Made by a program: the position numbers and the translations under genes
The notes under the pieces: generated by a model
Seen by the model: only the letters and a program-made list of their open reading frames with translations
Told to the model about the DNA's origin: nothing
The model's database searches: none
Assembly: GCF_902706285.1 (NCBI RefSeq)
Contig: NZ_CACSKD010000017.1
Span: forward strand, 53,734 to 117,733
DNA: 64,000 bases
Direction: 5' to 3'
Origin: Rhizobium sp. 18055
GTDB lineage: Bacteria; Pseudomonadota; Alphaproteobacteria; Rhizobiales; Rhizobiaceae
Shown: one piece after another, positions 18,263-26,932 of the stretch
Numbering within the stretch: position 1 is the stretch's first letter
How the letters are laid out: every line of letters begins with the position of its first letter

Positions 18263-18676
18263 ATGGCTGAAAAAACCCGCTCGGAGAAGCTCAAGCGCCT
18301 GGTTGCCGTTCAACGCCATCTCGAGCAGATGGCCGAGTTCGATCTTGCCGAAACGACGCGCCAGCGCGCCGAGGTGAATGAGGATATGGACAGCGTCATC
18401 CATGCGCTCGGTTCCATGGACCCGGTACACCATGCCTTTTCGCAGGGCTATGCCGATCGCTTCAATAGACTGGGGATCAAGGACAAGCAGCTGAACGGCA
18501 TGCAGGAAGTCCACCAGATGCGTGTCCAGCAGGAGCGCGCCAAGGGCGATCGGCTTGAAGATGGCATGCGCGAGGCCCGGGAAGCCGAGCGTCGCGAAGC
18601 CGACGACAACGCAATCTATGATATCATCGATCAAAAATACGGTACGCCAGCCTCCAGCAAGCTTCAAAAACCATAA
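18263..18676 (+). CDS. Small coiled-coil protein, FliJ-like candidate
   Basis: A 137-residue soluble, highly charged and almost wholly helical protein (KLKRLVAVQRHLEQMAEFDL; QVHQMRVQQERAKGD-type heptads). It follows fliR after 5 bases. Its size, the antiparallel coiled-coil pattern and its place in the export operon resemble FliJ, the small helical stalk of the FliI ATPase. No diagnostic motif is visible and FliJ proteins are poorly conserved, so this is a suggestion. It may instead be a rhizobial-specific flagellar protein. Confidence 0.5.
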   Translation: MAEKTRSEKLKRLVAVQRHLEQMAEFDLAETTRQRAEVNEDMDSVIHALGSMDPVHHAFSQGYADRFNRLGIKDKQLNGMQEVHQMRVQQERAKGDRLEDGMREAREAERREADDNAIYDIIDQKYGTPASSKLQKP

Positions 18677-18708
18677 TCGCCTCGATCTTAAATCAAGAGG
18701 ATTATGAC

Positions 18709-19275
18709 GTGGCTATTTCACCTCCGAGTGATCTGGTTCTGGATGTTGTCAAGGCTGCCGACCCGACCGAGGTCCAGGCGGCGCAGGCAAAACTGAAGGC
18801 AAACCAGGCAGCTTTCGCGGCCAATAGCCTTGCCGAAGCAGGCAACGGCTTCACCTCTGCCGTGGACATCCTCGATCGTACGTCCGGCAAGGCCGGTCTC
18901 GACGACGTGAAGAACCGCAGCACCAGCACGGAAGAGATTCCGGAAACCTATCGCAAGTTCGAAGCGATGGTCCTGCAGAATTTCATCAAGAACATGCTGC
19001 CGAGCGAAAGCGAAGAGGTCTACGGCAAGGGCGCCGCCGGCGACATCTGGAAGGGCATGATGGCCGAACAGCTCGGCAACACCATGGCCAAGGGTGACGG
19101 CATCGGCGTTGCAAAACAGCTCTATCATGATGCCTTGAAGAAGCAGGAAGGCAAGCTCGTGAACGCGGCTGCCGATCAGGATGATCGTGGCGCCGCTGTG
19201 AGCATGATCAACGAGTTCCAGCGCAAGACATTTGGTACCATCACAGCGGACAATAAATCCGCCAACGACGCCTAA
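18709..19275 (+). CDS. FlgJ-like rod-binding protein without muramidase domain
   Basis: A 188-residue protein with the rod-binding domain of FlgJ at about residues 77-140 (YRKFEAMVLQNFIKNMLPSE; GDIWKGMMAEQLGNTMAKGD). In enteric FlgJ this domain caps the rod and is fused to a muramidase; here the protein ends soon after it. The start is a GTG at 18709 with AGAGG about 9 bases upstream. The separate SLT transglycosylase at 8169 could provide the missing enzyme activity. It lies in the run of small genes after fliR. Confidence 0.75.
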   Translation: MAISPPSDLVLDVVKAADPTEVQAAQAKLKANQAAFAANSLAEAGNGFTSAVDILDRTSGKAGLDDVKNRSTSTEEIPETYRKFEAMVLQNFIKNMLPSESEEVYGKGAAGDIWKGMMAEQLGNTMAKGDGIGVAKQLYHDALKKQEGKLVNAAADQDDRGAAVSMINEFQRKTFGTITADNKSANDA

Positions 19276-19292
19276 GGGAATCGAGGAAAAAA

Positions 19293-19658
19293 ATGGAAAT
19301 AATCTCGAACGAATACCGAATCAAATCGGTTCTTGGACGCCTTGAAATGATCATCGACAATGAGAACACGCGCATCGGCAGCGATCCGCAGTTCGATCTC
19401 AAAGTATCGAATACGCACAAGAGCCGTTGCCTCTATGAGCTGTCGATGCTTTTCAGCGATGCAGATCCAAAGGAACTTGCAGCCTCGCATCTCGACCAGC
19501 TGCATGGCCTGAAAAAGAAGCTTGCCCTCAACGCGCGCCGTGTCGAAGCCCATCTTGAAGCCGTTCGCACGGTTGCCGATCTGCTGAAGAATGCCGTGCA
19601 GGATGCCGATGCCGATGGCACATACTCGCAAGAGCAATTCATAGCGCGTGATGCCTGA
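19293..19658 (+). CDS. Small helical flagellar protein, FlgN-like candidate
   Basis: A 121-residue, mainly helical cytoplasmic protein. The pattern of an N-terminal helix (KSVLGRLEMIIDNENTRIGS) followed by long helices with LDQLHGLKKKLALNARRVEA is like FlgN, the export chaperone for FlgK and FlgL. It lies 17 bases after the FlgJ-like gene, and its stop shares a base with the next start (TGATG). The identification is by size, fold expectation and neighbours. Confidence 0.5.
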   Translation: MEIISNEYRIKSVLGRLEMIIDNENTRIGSDPQFDLKVSNTHKSRCLYELSMLFSDADPKELAASHLDQLHGLKKKLALNARRVEAHLEAVRTVADLLKNAVQDADADGTYSQEQFIARDA

Positions 19659-20194
19659 TGATTAAGCTCGTTCTCACTGGCGTCTGGGTTTGCGTGATCA
19701 CGCTGGCATCGGTCTACATGTCGGTACATCTGGCGACGGCGCCCGCGCCGGCTCCCGATCAATCGAAGCAAAGCTTGGTCGAGCTTGTGAAGGGCGAGTC
19801 CATTACCATCCCTGTCGTCAAGGATGGCGCGGTCGGCGGTTACTTCCTCAGCAAGATATCCTTCATGATGAACAAGGACATGATGAAGGGCACAACGCTG
19901 CCGCTCACCGAGATGACGACGGACGAACTGTTTTCGCTGCTCGTCGGCAACAAGATGATCGACATCGCCAATATGAAGGCGTTCGATCCGAATGCCTTCC
20001 GCGACATGGTCAAGAAGGATCTGAACGAGCATCTGGGCGGTGAGTACATCGATCAGGTGCTGCTGGAACAACTCGACTATCTCTCCAAGGAGGAAGTCGC
20101 AGCCAACGCTTCTGGCCAGCCGAAGAAAACCAGCAAGCCCGTCAACGTCGTGCCCCCGGCACCGGTGAAAGAGGCCGCGGCCGCCGGCGAATAG
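19658..20194 (+). CDS. Membrane-anchored protein, possibly FliL-like
   Basis: A 178-residue protein with one N-terminal membrane segment (about residues 4-24), a periplasmic domain (about 40-145; SITIPVVKDGAVGGYFLSKI) and a Lys/Pro/Ala-rich tail. The layout is like FliL, a stator-associated basal-body protein: a single anchor, an extended strand region, then a helix with a D/N-rich stretch before a final strand. The sequence match is weak. It is the last gene of the flagellar run, so a motility role is likely even if the FliL label is wrong. Confidence 0.45.
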   Translation: MIKLVLTGVWVCVITLASVYMSVHLATAPAPAPDQSKQSLVELVKGESITIPVVKDGAVGGYFLSKISFMMNKDMMKGTTLPLTEMTTDELFSLLVGNKMIDIANMKAFDPNAFRDMVKKDLNEHLGGEYIDQVLLEQLDYLSKEEVAANASGQPKKTSKPVNVVPPAPVKEAAAAGE

Positions 20195-20442
20195 CTCTCC
20201 AGCGGCAGGGGCGGTGCATCCGGCACTGCGCCCGGGCCTCGCCCATGGTTAACGATATCCTGAAATCATCCAACGAATTCAACGGATTTTCATAAAGGTT
20301 ACTTGATCGGCGCCTGTTATACCGCTCCGTAATGGGCAGACATGCGCGCTGGCTTCCGATTTGAATGCAGCGCGCGATCCCAGGCAGACCTCTGTGTGAC
20401 CGGGATCGCGAAGCCATGAAGCATTATCGCCAGGAAGCGGGC

Positions 20443-21255
20443 ATGAACCTGATCGCGAATTTCGCGGTCCTCGCCTCACGCCGCGCCATTTTCGATCTCC
20501 CTGTTTGCGATCTCGGATGGGACGATGCGCTCGTTTTCATCAATGAGCTGCTGTCCATGCCGGTCGGGCAGACATCGATTTCCTTCGTCAATGCGCACAA
20601 CATGCTGCAGGCGCTGAACGACGAGGAATATCGCGAGATCCTGTCTCAGAACCTTGTTCTGCCGGATGGCATCGGCCTCAACATTGCCTCGCAGATCGCG
20701 CACGGATCACCTTTTCCTGCCAATCTCAACGGCACCGATTTCGTGCCGGCGCTGCTGACCTTCATGGAGCTGCCGCGCCGCATCGGCCTGATCGGCGGTT
20801 CCCGTGCCGTCATCGAAGCTGCCGCCGCCAACTTCCGCAGGCATACGCCCTGGCACGAATTCATCGTCATCTCCGACGGCTATTTCGACAAGCAGGACCC
20901 GTCTGTCGTGGTCAGCGAGTTGTCGCGCCAGAAACTCGACATCGTCATCGTCGGCATGGGCACCCCGTTGCAGGAAAAATGGGCTCATCAGCATATTCGC
21001 GATGATCACGCGCGGCTGGTGCTGACGGTCGGTGCCCTGTTCGATTTCGTCTCCGGCTCGGTCCCCCGCGCGCCGCATCTGGTGCGCGCAATGCGCCTCG
21101 AATGGGCCTACCGGCTGGCGCATGAGCCGAGCCGCCTCTGGCGCCGCTATGCCGTCGGCATCCCGTTGTTTCTGTATAATGTCGCACGCTACCGGTTTAG
21201 CCGTCGGGCGCAGATCATGAAGCGCTCAGAAGTCGGCACGGCACGTCAGGATTGA
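20443..21255 (+). CDS. WecG/TagA/CpsF-family glycosyltransferase
   Basis: A GT26-type enzyme of 270 residues that would transfer a sugar from a nucleotide donor to a lipid-linked acceptor in surface polysaccharide synthesis. Family motifs are LPDGIGLNIASQ, NLNGTDFVPALL and IVIVGMGTPLQEKWAHQH. ATG 20443 was chosen because AGGAAG lies 6 bases upstream; in-frame ATGs at 20416 and 20365 would give longer proteins. The 248-base gap after the last flagellar gene holds no other gene. The next gene encodes a chain-length-type protein, so the pair may make an exopolysaccharide or holdfast-like polymer; the product is unknown. Confidence 0.87.
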   Translation: MNLIANFAVLASRRAIFDLPVCDLGWDDALVFINELLSMPVGQTSISFVNAHNMLQALNDEEYREILSQNLVLPDGIGLNIASQIAHGSPFPANLNGTDFVPALLTFMELPRRIGLIGGSRAVIEAAAANFRRHTPWHEFIVISDGYFDKQDPSVVVSELSRQKLDIVIVGMGTPLQEKWAHQHIRDDHARLVLTVGALFDFVSGSVPRAPHLVRAMRLEWAYRLAHEPSRLWRRYAVGIPLFLYNVARYRFSRRAQIMKRSEVGTARQD

Positions 21256-21352
21256 GCAAAAATTAACCTTTTCTTTGCCAGCAATGTTTAGGCTCGGTTA
21301 ACCATACGCGAACTGCGGTGGGGTTCGACCGTACCATGCACGAGACCTGGCG

Positions 21353-23116
21353 ATGCGCGAAAACTATCAGAGACGTCCGACCCACTCTCGGCCCTTGCCT
21401 TTTGAGGAAGAGCACGATCTGAACGGCATCGCCTTAGGTCATCCTCCCGAAGACCTGCCCTTGCCGGAAGCGGAGCTGCTGCGGATCATCGAACGCACTT
21501 TGCAGGCGCAACGCATGCCGCAGCCCGAGCCCGCTGCCGCCCCCCTTGTCAGCCGAATCGAGACCATCCTTGGCAAAAGGCTCGAGGCCGCCAATGACGG
21601 CCAGGCGCCGATTGAAGCGTCGGTCGATCGTCTCGGCATGGACGATCTGATCGACGATCTGGCAGCCGAAGAATTCCACGTCGAACCGACCTCGGATATG
21701 GCTGCCGAGACCATGTCGAAGCCCGCGCCCGCTGCTGCACCGCGCCGCCGCCGGTCACTGATGGCTGCCGGTGCTCTTTGCGCGCTCGGTGCTGCCGGCG
21801 GAATGCTGATCCCGGCCGCCCCATCCGGCTTCCGCGCCGAAAGCGTTCTGGCCGTGCAGGGTTCCCGCCAAGACCGTCCGGCGCTGGTCACCGCAGCGCG
21901 CAATGCGCTTGTCTCTCAGCGAGCGATCGCGACGGCCGTCACCGCCCTCAAGCTGGATCAAGACAGCGCGTTTGCCGGTGGCAACGCCGGCGCCTTGAAT
22001 GTCGTCGTTGATCTCCTGTCCGCAAGCGGCGCCGCTGCCGATCCCGTATCAAGGGCCGAGGCATCGCTGGCCGCTGCCATTCACGCGTCGGCAGACGCGA
22101 AAGCGGGAACCGTCGATTTCAGCGTGACCACCGGCAGCGCCGCGACATCGGCGCGCATCGCATCCTATCTCGTCTCCACCGTTGCCCGCCCGGCGGCAGC
22201 AACCGGCGTGGTTGATGGTGCGGTGGAAAAGGCGAGCACAGAGGCCGACGCCGAACTCGCAGCCTTTACCCAGCAGAACGGCGAGGGCAATGTTCAGGTG
22301 GCAACCCGCCTGCAGCAGCAGGTCACCGAAGCCAATGCGGCTCTGCAGAATGCCGAGCAAAGGGTCGTCTCGGCAAAGACTGAGGCGGACCTGCTCAAGG
22401 CCGCAACGGCAGACGACGTCCTGACGGGTGCGATTGCTGCACAGATCATTTCGCCAGCGCTCGAAGACCGTCGCGGCAAATATGCCGTCGCGAAATCGAC
22501 GCTCGCCCAGCTCGCCGCCAGCCTCGGCCCGCGTCATCCGCGCCTGATCGCCCAGCAGGCGGAAGTCGATGGCCTGCGCGACAGTATCGCCCAGGAACTG
22601 GGCCGGCTATCGCGCGATGCCGGCGACGAACTCAAATCGGCTGTTGCCTCCAGGCGCCAGCTTGGCGATCAGCGCAATGCCCTGATCGCGCAAAGCAGGG
22701 ACACCGGCGTCGATCTCGCCAGGTTGACCGAACTGCGCGACAAGTCTGCCGCCGCGCATCGCCGGCTGGAGGATGAGATCAGCACCGGTGCAATTCCGAC
22801 CGATGGGCCTCATCTTCTCGTGCTGAGCGCACCGCAGGTGGCCACCGTCGCTCCGGGACGCAGTCCCTGGTTCACGCCTGCCCTGGGCGCGCTTGCCGGT
22901 CTCGTCTTCGGCCTTGCCGGCCTCTGGCGGCGGCGCGCTGACACGGGAGAGCCCGAGACCTTCGAACCGGTGGCCTTTGCGGAACCGGTCGTCGATATGC
23001 CGCCGGAGATCGCTGTGGAGCTGCCGGTCGAGGACGCCTCCGACGAGGTGGAAATCCTGCGCGCCGAGATCGCCGCCATGCGCGATCGACTGACGTCCTA
23101 CGCCGCGACGGCCTGA
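21353..23116 (+). CDS. Wzz/GumC-type polysaccharide export protein
   Basis: A 587-residue inner-membrane protein. A cytoplasmic N-terminal extension (about 1-130) precedes a first membrane segment (about 137-157). A large periplasmic region with coiled coil (about 300-430; contains SLGPRHPRLIAQQAEVDGLR) follows, then a second membrane segment (about 507-525), and a short acidic cytoplasmic tail. This is the layout of polysaccharide co-polymerases. The GPRHPRLIAQQ motif is typical of the GNVR region of this group. No tyrosine-kinase domain is attached. With the neighbouring glycosyltransferase it suggests an extracellular polysaccharide locus. Confidence 0.75.
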   Translation: MRENYQRRPTHSRPLPFEEEHDLNGIALGHPPEDLPLPEAELLRIIERTLQAQRMPQPEPAAAPLVSRIETILGKRLEAANDGQAPIEASVDRLGMDDLIDDLAAEEFHVEPTSDMAAETMSKPAPAAAPRRRRSLMAAGALCALGAAGGMLIPAAPSGFRAESVLAVQGSRQDRPALVTAARNALVSQRAIATAVTALKLDQDSAFAGGNAGALNVVVDLLSASGAAADPVSRAEASLAAAIHASADAKAGTVDFSVTTGSAATSARIASYLVSTVARPAAATGVVDGAVEKASTEADAELAAFTQQNGEGNVQVATRLQQQVTEANAALQNAEQRVVSAKTEADLLKAATADDVLTGAIAAQIISPALEDRRGKYAVAKSTLAQLAASLGPRHPRLIAQQAEVDGLRDSIAQELGRLSRDAGDELKSAVASRRQLGDQRNALIAQSRDTGVDLARLTELRDKSAAAHRRLEDEISTGAIPTDGPHLLVLSAPQVATVAPGRSPWFTPALGALAGLVFGLAGLWRRRADTGEPETFEPVAFAEPVVDMPPEIAVELPVEDASDEVEILRAEIAAMRDRLTSYAATA

Positions 23117-23239
23117 TCGTCGTTCACCTGCGACATGATTGTTCTTGCATTTCTCGTTTCAGGCAGGATAGGGCGTGGACAGGCAAATCATGTCGAACGC
23201 CACTGACTAGAATGGCGACGCAGGTGCAGGGAGACAGTC

Positions 23240-24139
23240 TTGGCGACAGTAATCGACGGCAAACAGGTTGCAGCTTCGGTCATTCAAACGGTGAAGGCCG
23301 CATCCGCAGCGCTCGAAAAGCAGAGCGGCGTTCAAACCGGCCTCGCGGTCATCATCGTCGGTGACGATCCGGCCAGCCACGCCTATGTCGGCTCGAAGAG
23401 CAAGATGGCCAAGGAATGCGGCTTCAAATCCGTGCAGCACACGCTGCCGGTCGAGACGACGCAGCAAGAGCTGGCTGCACTGGTCGCCTCGCTCAACGTC
23501 GATCCATCGATCCACGGCATCCTCGTGCAGCTGCCATTGCCCAAGCACCTGAATTCCGAAGCGATCATCCAGTCGATCCTGCCGGAGAAGGACGTCGATG
23601 GTCTCCATGTCGTCAACGCCGGCAAGCTGGCGATCGGCGATCTCGAGACCGGCCTCGTCTCCTGCACTCCCGCCGGCGCCATGGTCTTCGTGCGCCGCAC
23701 CCATGGGGAGGATCTCTCGGGCCTCAATGCCGTGGTCATCGGCAGGTCCAATCTGTTCGGCAAGCCGATGGCGCAGCTCCTGCTCAATTCCAACGCCACC
23801 GTGACCATCGCCCATTCCCGCACCAAGGATCTGGCAGCCGTCTGCCGCAACGCCGATATCCTTGTCGCTGCGGTTGGTCGTCCGGAAATGGTAAAGGCGG
23901 ATTGGGTCAAGCCCGGCGCCACCGTCATCGACGTCGGCATCAACCGCATTGCCGCGCCTGAAAAAGGCGAGGGCAAGACCCGCTTGGTCGGCGATGTCGC
24001 CTTTGCCGAGGCCGCGGACGTCGCCAGCGTCATCACCCCGGTTCCAGGTGGCGTCGGCCCGATGACCATCGCCATGCTGATGGCGAATTCCGTCATCGCA
24101 GCACACCGCTCCGCCGGTCAGACGCCGCCGAAGTTCTGA
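23240..24139 (+). CDS. folD: Methylenetetrahydrofolate dehydrogenase/cyclohydrolase FolD
   Basis: A bifunctional enzyme of 299 residues that converts 5,10-methylene-THF through methenyl-THF to 10-formyl-THF, giving one-carbon units and NADPH. Motifs: VGDDPASHAYVGSKSK with the catalytic lysine, ILVQLPLPKHL, KDVDGLH, VIGRSNLFGKPMAQLL and TPVPGGVGPMTIAML. The start is a TTG at 23240 with AGGGAGA 6 bases upstream. Its last 22 bases overlap the end of the convergent repressor gene aglR. Confidence 0.97.
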   Translation: MATVIDGKQVAASVIQTVKAASAALEKQSGVQTGLAVIIVGDDPASHAYVGSKSKMAKECGFKSVQHTLPVETTQQELAALVASLNVDPSIHGILVQLPLPKHLNSEAIIQSILPEKDVDGLHVVNAGKLAIGDLETGLVSCTPAGAMVFVRRTHGEDLSGLNAVVIGRSNLFGKPMAQLLLNSNATVTIAHSRTKDLAAVCRNADILVAAVGRPEMVKADWVKPGATVIDVGINRIAAPEKGEGKTRLVGDVAFAEAADVASVITPVPGGVGPMTIAMLMANSVIAAHRSAGQTPPKF

Positions 24140-25164
24140 TCCTCGCGCGGTGCGGCACCTGTCGATGCCCGCACGATCAGCTCCGTCTTCCAGAGTTCCT
24201 GTTCAGGGAAGGGGCCGTCCTGCTTGACGGTCCCGATCAGCCGCTGCGCGATCCTGACGCCTGCAGCCCGCAGCGAAGACCGCGTGGTCGTCAGCGGCAC
24301 GGAAAAATTCTCGGGCTTCAGATGCGGCAGCACGTCGTCATGGGCAATCAGCGAAATGTCTTCGCCGAGCTTCAATCCCGCCTGCGTCACCGCCCGGATG
24401 GCGCCGAGCGCCAGCACCGTGCTCGAACAGAGGATCGCCGTCGGCCGCTCGGGCAGCTGCAGAAAACGCTCCATGGCAAACTGCCCATGTTCGTCGGTCA
24501 TCGACATGTGGCTGATACAGGCCTCGGGGAGCGTAAGCCCACGCTCGGCGAGTGCCGAGACCACGCCATTCCGGCGCCGGATCGCGAAATCGAGATGGTC
24601 CGGACCGTTCAGCAATCCAAACCTGGTGTGCCCGAGTTGCAGCAGCAGCCGCGTGGCATCGTAGAACGCGCCCTCATTGTCGATGTCGAGATAGGGATAA
24701 TCCGGCTCGGTGCCGAACGAACGCCCGTGCACCAGAAATGGCATCGACAGCGATTTCAGCAACGGCAGCCGCGGATCATGCCCGCGCATATAGGCGACGA
24801 ACAGCGCATCGACATTGCCGCTGATGGCCAGCCGTCGCAGGGCGCCGACCTCGTCGTCAGGATCGGCAGGCATGATGACGAAATGAAAGTCGTGGCGCAC
24901 CGCCTCTTCGCCGAGCCCGGTCAGGAATTCGCCGAAGTGTACATCCGAATAATGCCCCGGCGCCGACGGCATCACCAGTCCGATCGATCCGGCCTTGCCG
25001 GTCGCCAGCCGTTGCGCAGCCTTGTTCGGCCGGTAGCCAGTTTCCTGGACGGCTCTCAAAACCCGCTCGCGCGTTGCCTCGTTGACCTCGGGGTAGCCGT
25101 TCAATGCACGGCTCACCGTCGTCTGAGACAAGCCCAGCAATTCCGATAGCTGTTTGAGATTCAC
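24118..25164 (-). CDS. aglR: LacI-family repressor of the alpha-glucoside operon
   Basis: A 348-residue regulator with an N-terminal LacI helix-turn-helix (MNLKQLSELLGLSQTTVSRA, then LNGYPEVNEATRERVLRAV) and a periplasmic-binding-protein-like sensor domain (about 60-335). The GTG at 25164 was chosen because GGAGGAA lies 9 bases upstream and the protein then starts like its family; a GTG at 25182 would add six residues. It is divergent from aglE, and the gap between them carries two AAAGCGCTTT palindromes, so it very likely represses aglEFGAK and itself until an alpha-glucoside is present. Its 3' end overlaps folD by 22 bases. Confidence 0.9.
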   Translation of the reverse strand: MNLKQLSELLGLSQTTVSRALNGYPEVNEATRERVLRAVQETGYRPNKAAQRLATGKAGSIGLVMPSAPGHYSDVHFGEFLTGLGEEAVRHDFHFVIMPADPDDEVGALRRLAISGNVDALFVAYMRGHDPRLPLLKSLSMPFLVHGRSFGTEPDYPYLDIDNEGAFYDATRLLLQLGHTRFGLLNGPDHLDFAIRRRNGVVSALAERGLTLPEACISHMSMTDEHGQFAMERFLQLPERPTAILCSSTVLALGAIRAVTQAGLKLGEDISLIAHDDVLPHLKPENFSVPLTTTRSSLRAAGVRIAQRLIGTVKQDGPFPEQELWKTELIVRASTGAAPREDQNFGGV

Positions 25165-25214
25165 CTGCTGAACTTCCTCCACACGCCTTGGAGGTCATTC
25201 TCCCAAATGGCATC

Positions 25215-25226
25215 CAAAGCGCTTTT
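25215..25226. promoter_or_regulatory. Candidate AglR operator, aglR-proximal
   Basis: CAAAGCGCTTTT contains the perfect 10-bp palindrome AAAGCGCTTT with the central CG step usual for LacI-family operators. It lies 50 bases upstream of the aglR start and 161 bp from its twin near aglE. Confidence 0.7.
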
Positions 25227-25375
25227 AATTATGTAGCAGTTGCACCGCTTGACTCAAGAAAAATCGCTCCATATTCGAACTCAACAGTTGCTGCACCGCG
25301 ATATATCGATGCTGCCATGCGGCTCCTGCGAATTGCCTTGACTCTTTTGCGCCGAAAGTGAAATGAGTTGGTTGT

Positions 25376-25387
25376 CAAAGCGCTTTG
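25376..25387. promoter_or_regulatory. Candidate AglR operator, aglE-proximal
   Basis: CAAAGCGCTTTG is a perfect 12-bp palindrome, 48 bases before the aglE start. Together with the copy at 25215 it could hold a repression loop across the divergent promoters. Confidence 0.75.
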
Positions 25388-25435
25388 GAATTTCGGTTGC
25401 AAGCGTGATTCAGATTGTGATGGGAGGATGATCAC

Positions 25436-26797
25436 ATGAAAAAGTCATTTTTGATGGGCGTTGCCGTGGCAGCGCTTTTGGCAGGTGGTGCATCTGCTGC
25501 TGATTTGAAGTTTGCACCGGGCGAGGACGCCAAATTCAACTGGAAGAGCTACGACGACTTCAAGGCGGCAAATGCCGACCTGAAAGGCCAGGAGCTGACG
25601 ATCTTCGGACCGTGGCGTGGCGAGGACGAAGCCTTCTTCCGCAGCATTCTTGCCTACTTCACCGAAGCGACCGGCATTGATGCCAAGTACTCGTCGTCGG
25701 AAAACTACGAGCAGCAGATCGTCATCGATACGCAGGCCGGTTCGCCGCCGAATATCGCGATCCTGCCGCAGCCGGGTCTCCTGGCCGATCTCGCCAGCAA
25801 GGGCTTCCTTGCGCCGCTCGGCGACGACAATTCCAAGTGGGTGAAGGACAATTACGGCGCCGGCGACAGCTGGGTAGGTTACGGCACCTACAAGGGCAAG
25901 GACGGCAAGGACGCCTTCTACGCCTTCCCATACAAGGCCGACGTGAAGTCGCTGGTCTGGTACGTGCCTGAAAACTTCAAGGAAGCGGGCTACAAGGTCC
26001 CGACCACGATGGAAGAGCTGAAGGCCCTGACGGATCAGATCGTCAAGGACGGCGGCGTTCCCTGGTGCATCGGTCTGGGTTCAGGCGGCGCCACCGGCTG
26101 GCCGGCAACCGACTGGATCGAAGACCTGATGCTGCGCATGCAGCCGCCCGAGGCCTACGACAAGTGGACGACGAACGCTCTGAAGTTCGACGATCCGGCC
26201 GTTGTCTCGGTGATCGAGGAATTCGGCACCTTCGCCAAGAACGAGAAGTACGTCGATGGCGGCGTCAAGGCTGTGGCCTCGACCGACTTCCGCGACAGCC
26301 CCAAGGGCCTCTTCGCCGTTCCACCGAAGTGCTACATGCACCACCAGGCATCGTTCATCCCGTCCTTCTTCCCTGAGGGAACGAAGCTCGGGCAGGACGC
26401 CGACTTCTTCTACATGCCGACCTTTGCCTCGCATCCTGAACTCGGCAAGCCGGTTCTGGGCGCTGGCACGCTTGTCACCATCGCCAAGGACTCCAAGCCT
26501 GCGCGTGCCTTCGTCGAATTCCTGAAGACGCCGATCGCACATGAAGTCTGGATGGCCCAGTCGAGCTTCCTGACCCCTTACAAGGGCGTCAACACGGCAG
26601 CTTATGCCAACGAGCAGATGAAGCGCGAAGGCGAGATCCTGACGACGGCAACGACCTTCCGGTTTGACGGTTCCGACCTGATGCCCGGCAAGATCGGTGC
26701 CGGCGCCTTCTGGACCGGCATGGTCGATTTCGTCGGCGGCAAGTCCGCTCAGGACACCGCCAAGGAAATCCAGAGCGCCTGGGACGGCATCAAGTAA
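25436..26797 (+). CDS. aglE: Alpha-glucoside ABC transporter, substrate-binding protein AglE
   Basis: A 453-residue extracellular solute-binding protein (family 1) with a signal peptide (residues 1-21, cut after AGGASA). It would bind sucrose, maltose, trehalose or similar alpha-glucosides in the periplasm and hand them to AglF/AglG. The ATG has GGGAGG about 7 bases upstream. It is the first gene of aglEFGAK. Two strong stem-loops without T tracts separate it from aglF, an arrangement often seen where the binding protein is made in excess. Confidence 0.93.
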   Translation: MKKSFLMGVAVAALLAGGASAADLKFAPGEDAKFNWKSYDDFKAANADLKGQELTIFGPWRGEDEAFFRSILAYFTEATGIDAKYSSSENYEQQIVIDTQAGSPPNIAILPQPGLLADLASKGFLAPLGDDNSKWVKDNYGAGDSWVGYGTYKGKDGKDAFYAFPYKADVKSLVWYVPENFKEAGYKVPTTMEELKALTDQIVKDGGVPWCIGLGSGGATGWPATDWIEDLMLRMQPPEAYDKWTTNALKFDDPAVVSVIEEFGTFAKNEKYVDGGVKAVASTDFRDSPKGLFAVPPKCYMHHQASFIPSFFPEGTKLGQDADFFYMPTFASHPELGKPVLGAGTLVTIAKDSKPARAFVEFLKTPIAHEVWMAQSSFLTPYKGVNTAAYANEQMKREGEILTTATTFRFDGSDLMPGKIGAGAFWTGMVDFVGGKSAQDTAKEIQSAWDGIK

Positions 26798-26810
26798 CAT
26801 CGCCCGGACA

Positions 26811-26875
26811 CCATGCCGCCTGATCGGGCGGCGTGGCTGCAATGCCTGGCCGGACGCTGTCACCAGCGCCGGCCA
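26811..26875 (+). promoter_or_regulatory. Tandem stem-loops between aglE and aglF
   Basis: Two hairpins lie in the 135-base gap. The first, 26811-26836, has a 10-bp stem with one G-U pair and loop TGATCG. The second, 26847-26875, pairs TGGCCGGACGCTG with CAGCGCCGGCCA (12 bp, one bulged A). Neither has a T tract, so they more likely protect the aglE mRNA end or partly slow transcription than act as full terminators. Confidence 0.6.
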
Positions 26876-26932
26876 TCGCTGCCTCTTGGCGGCGTGATTT
26901 CAAAAAAGACATGCGCATCAGGGGAGGGATGA

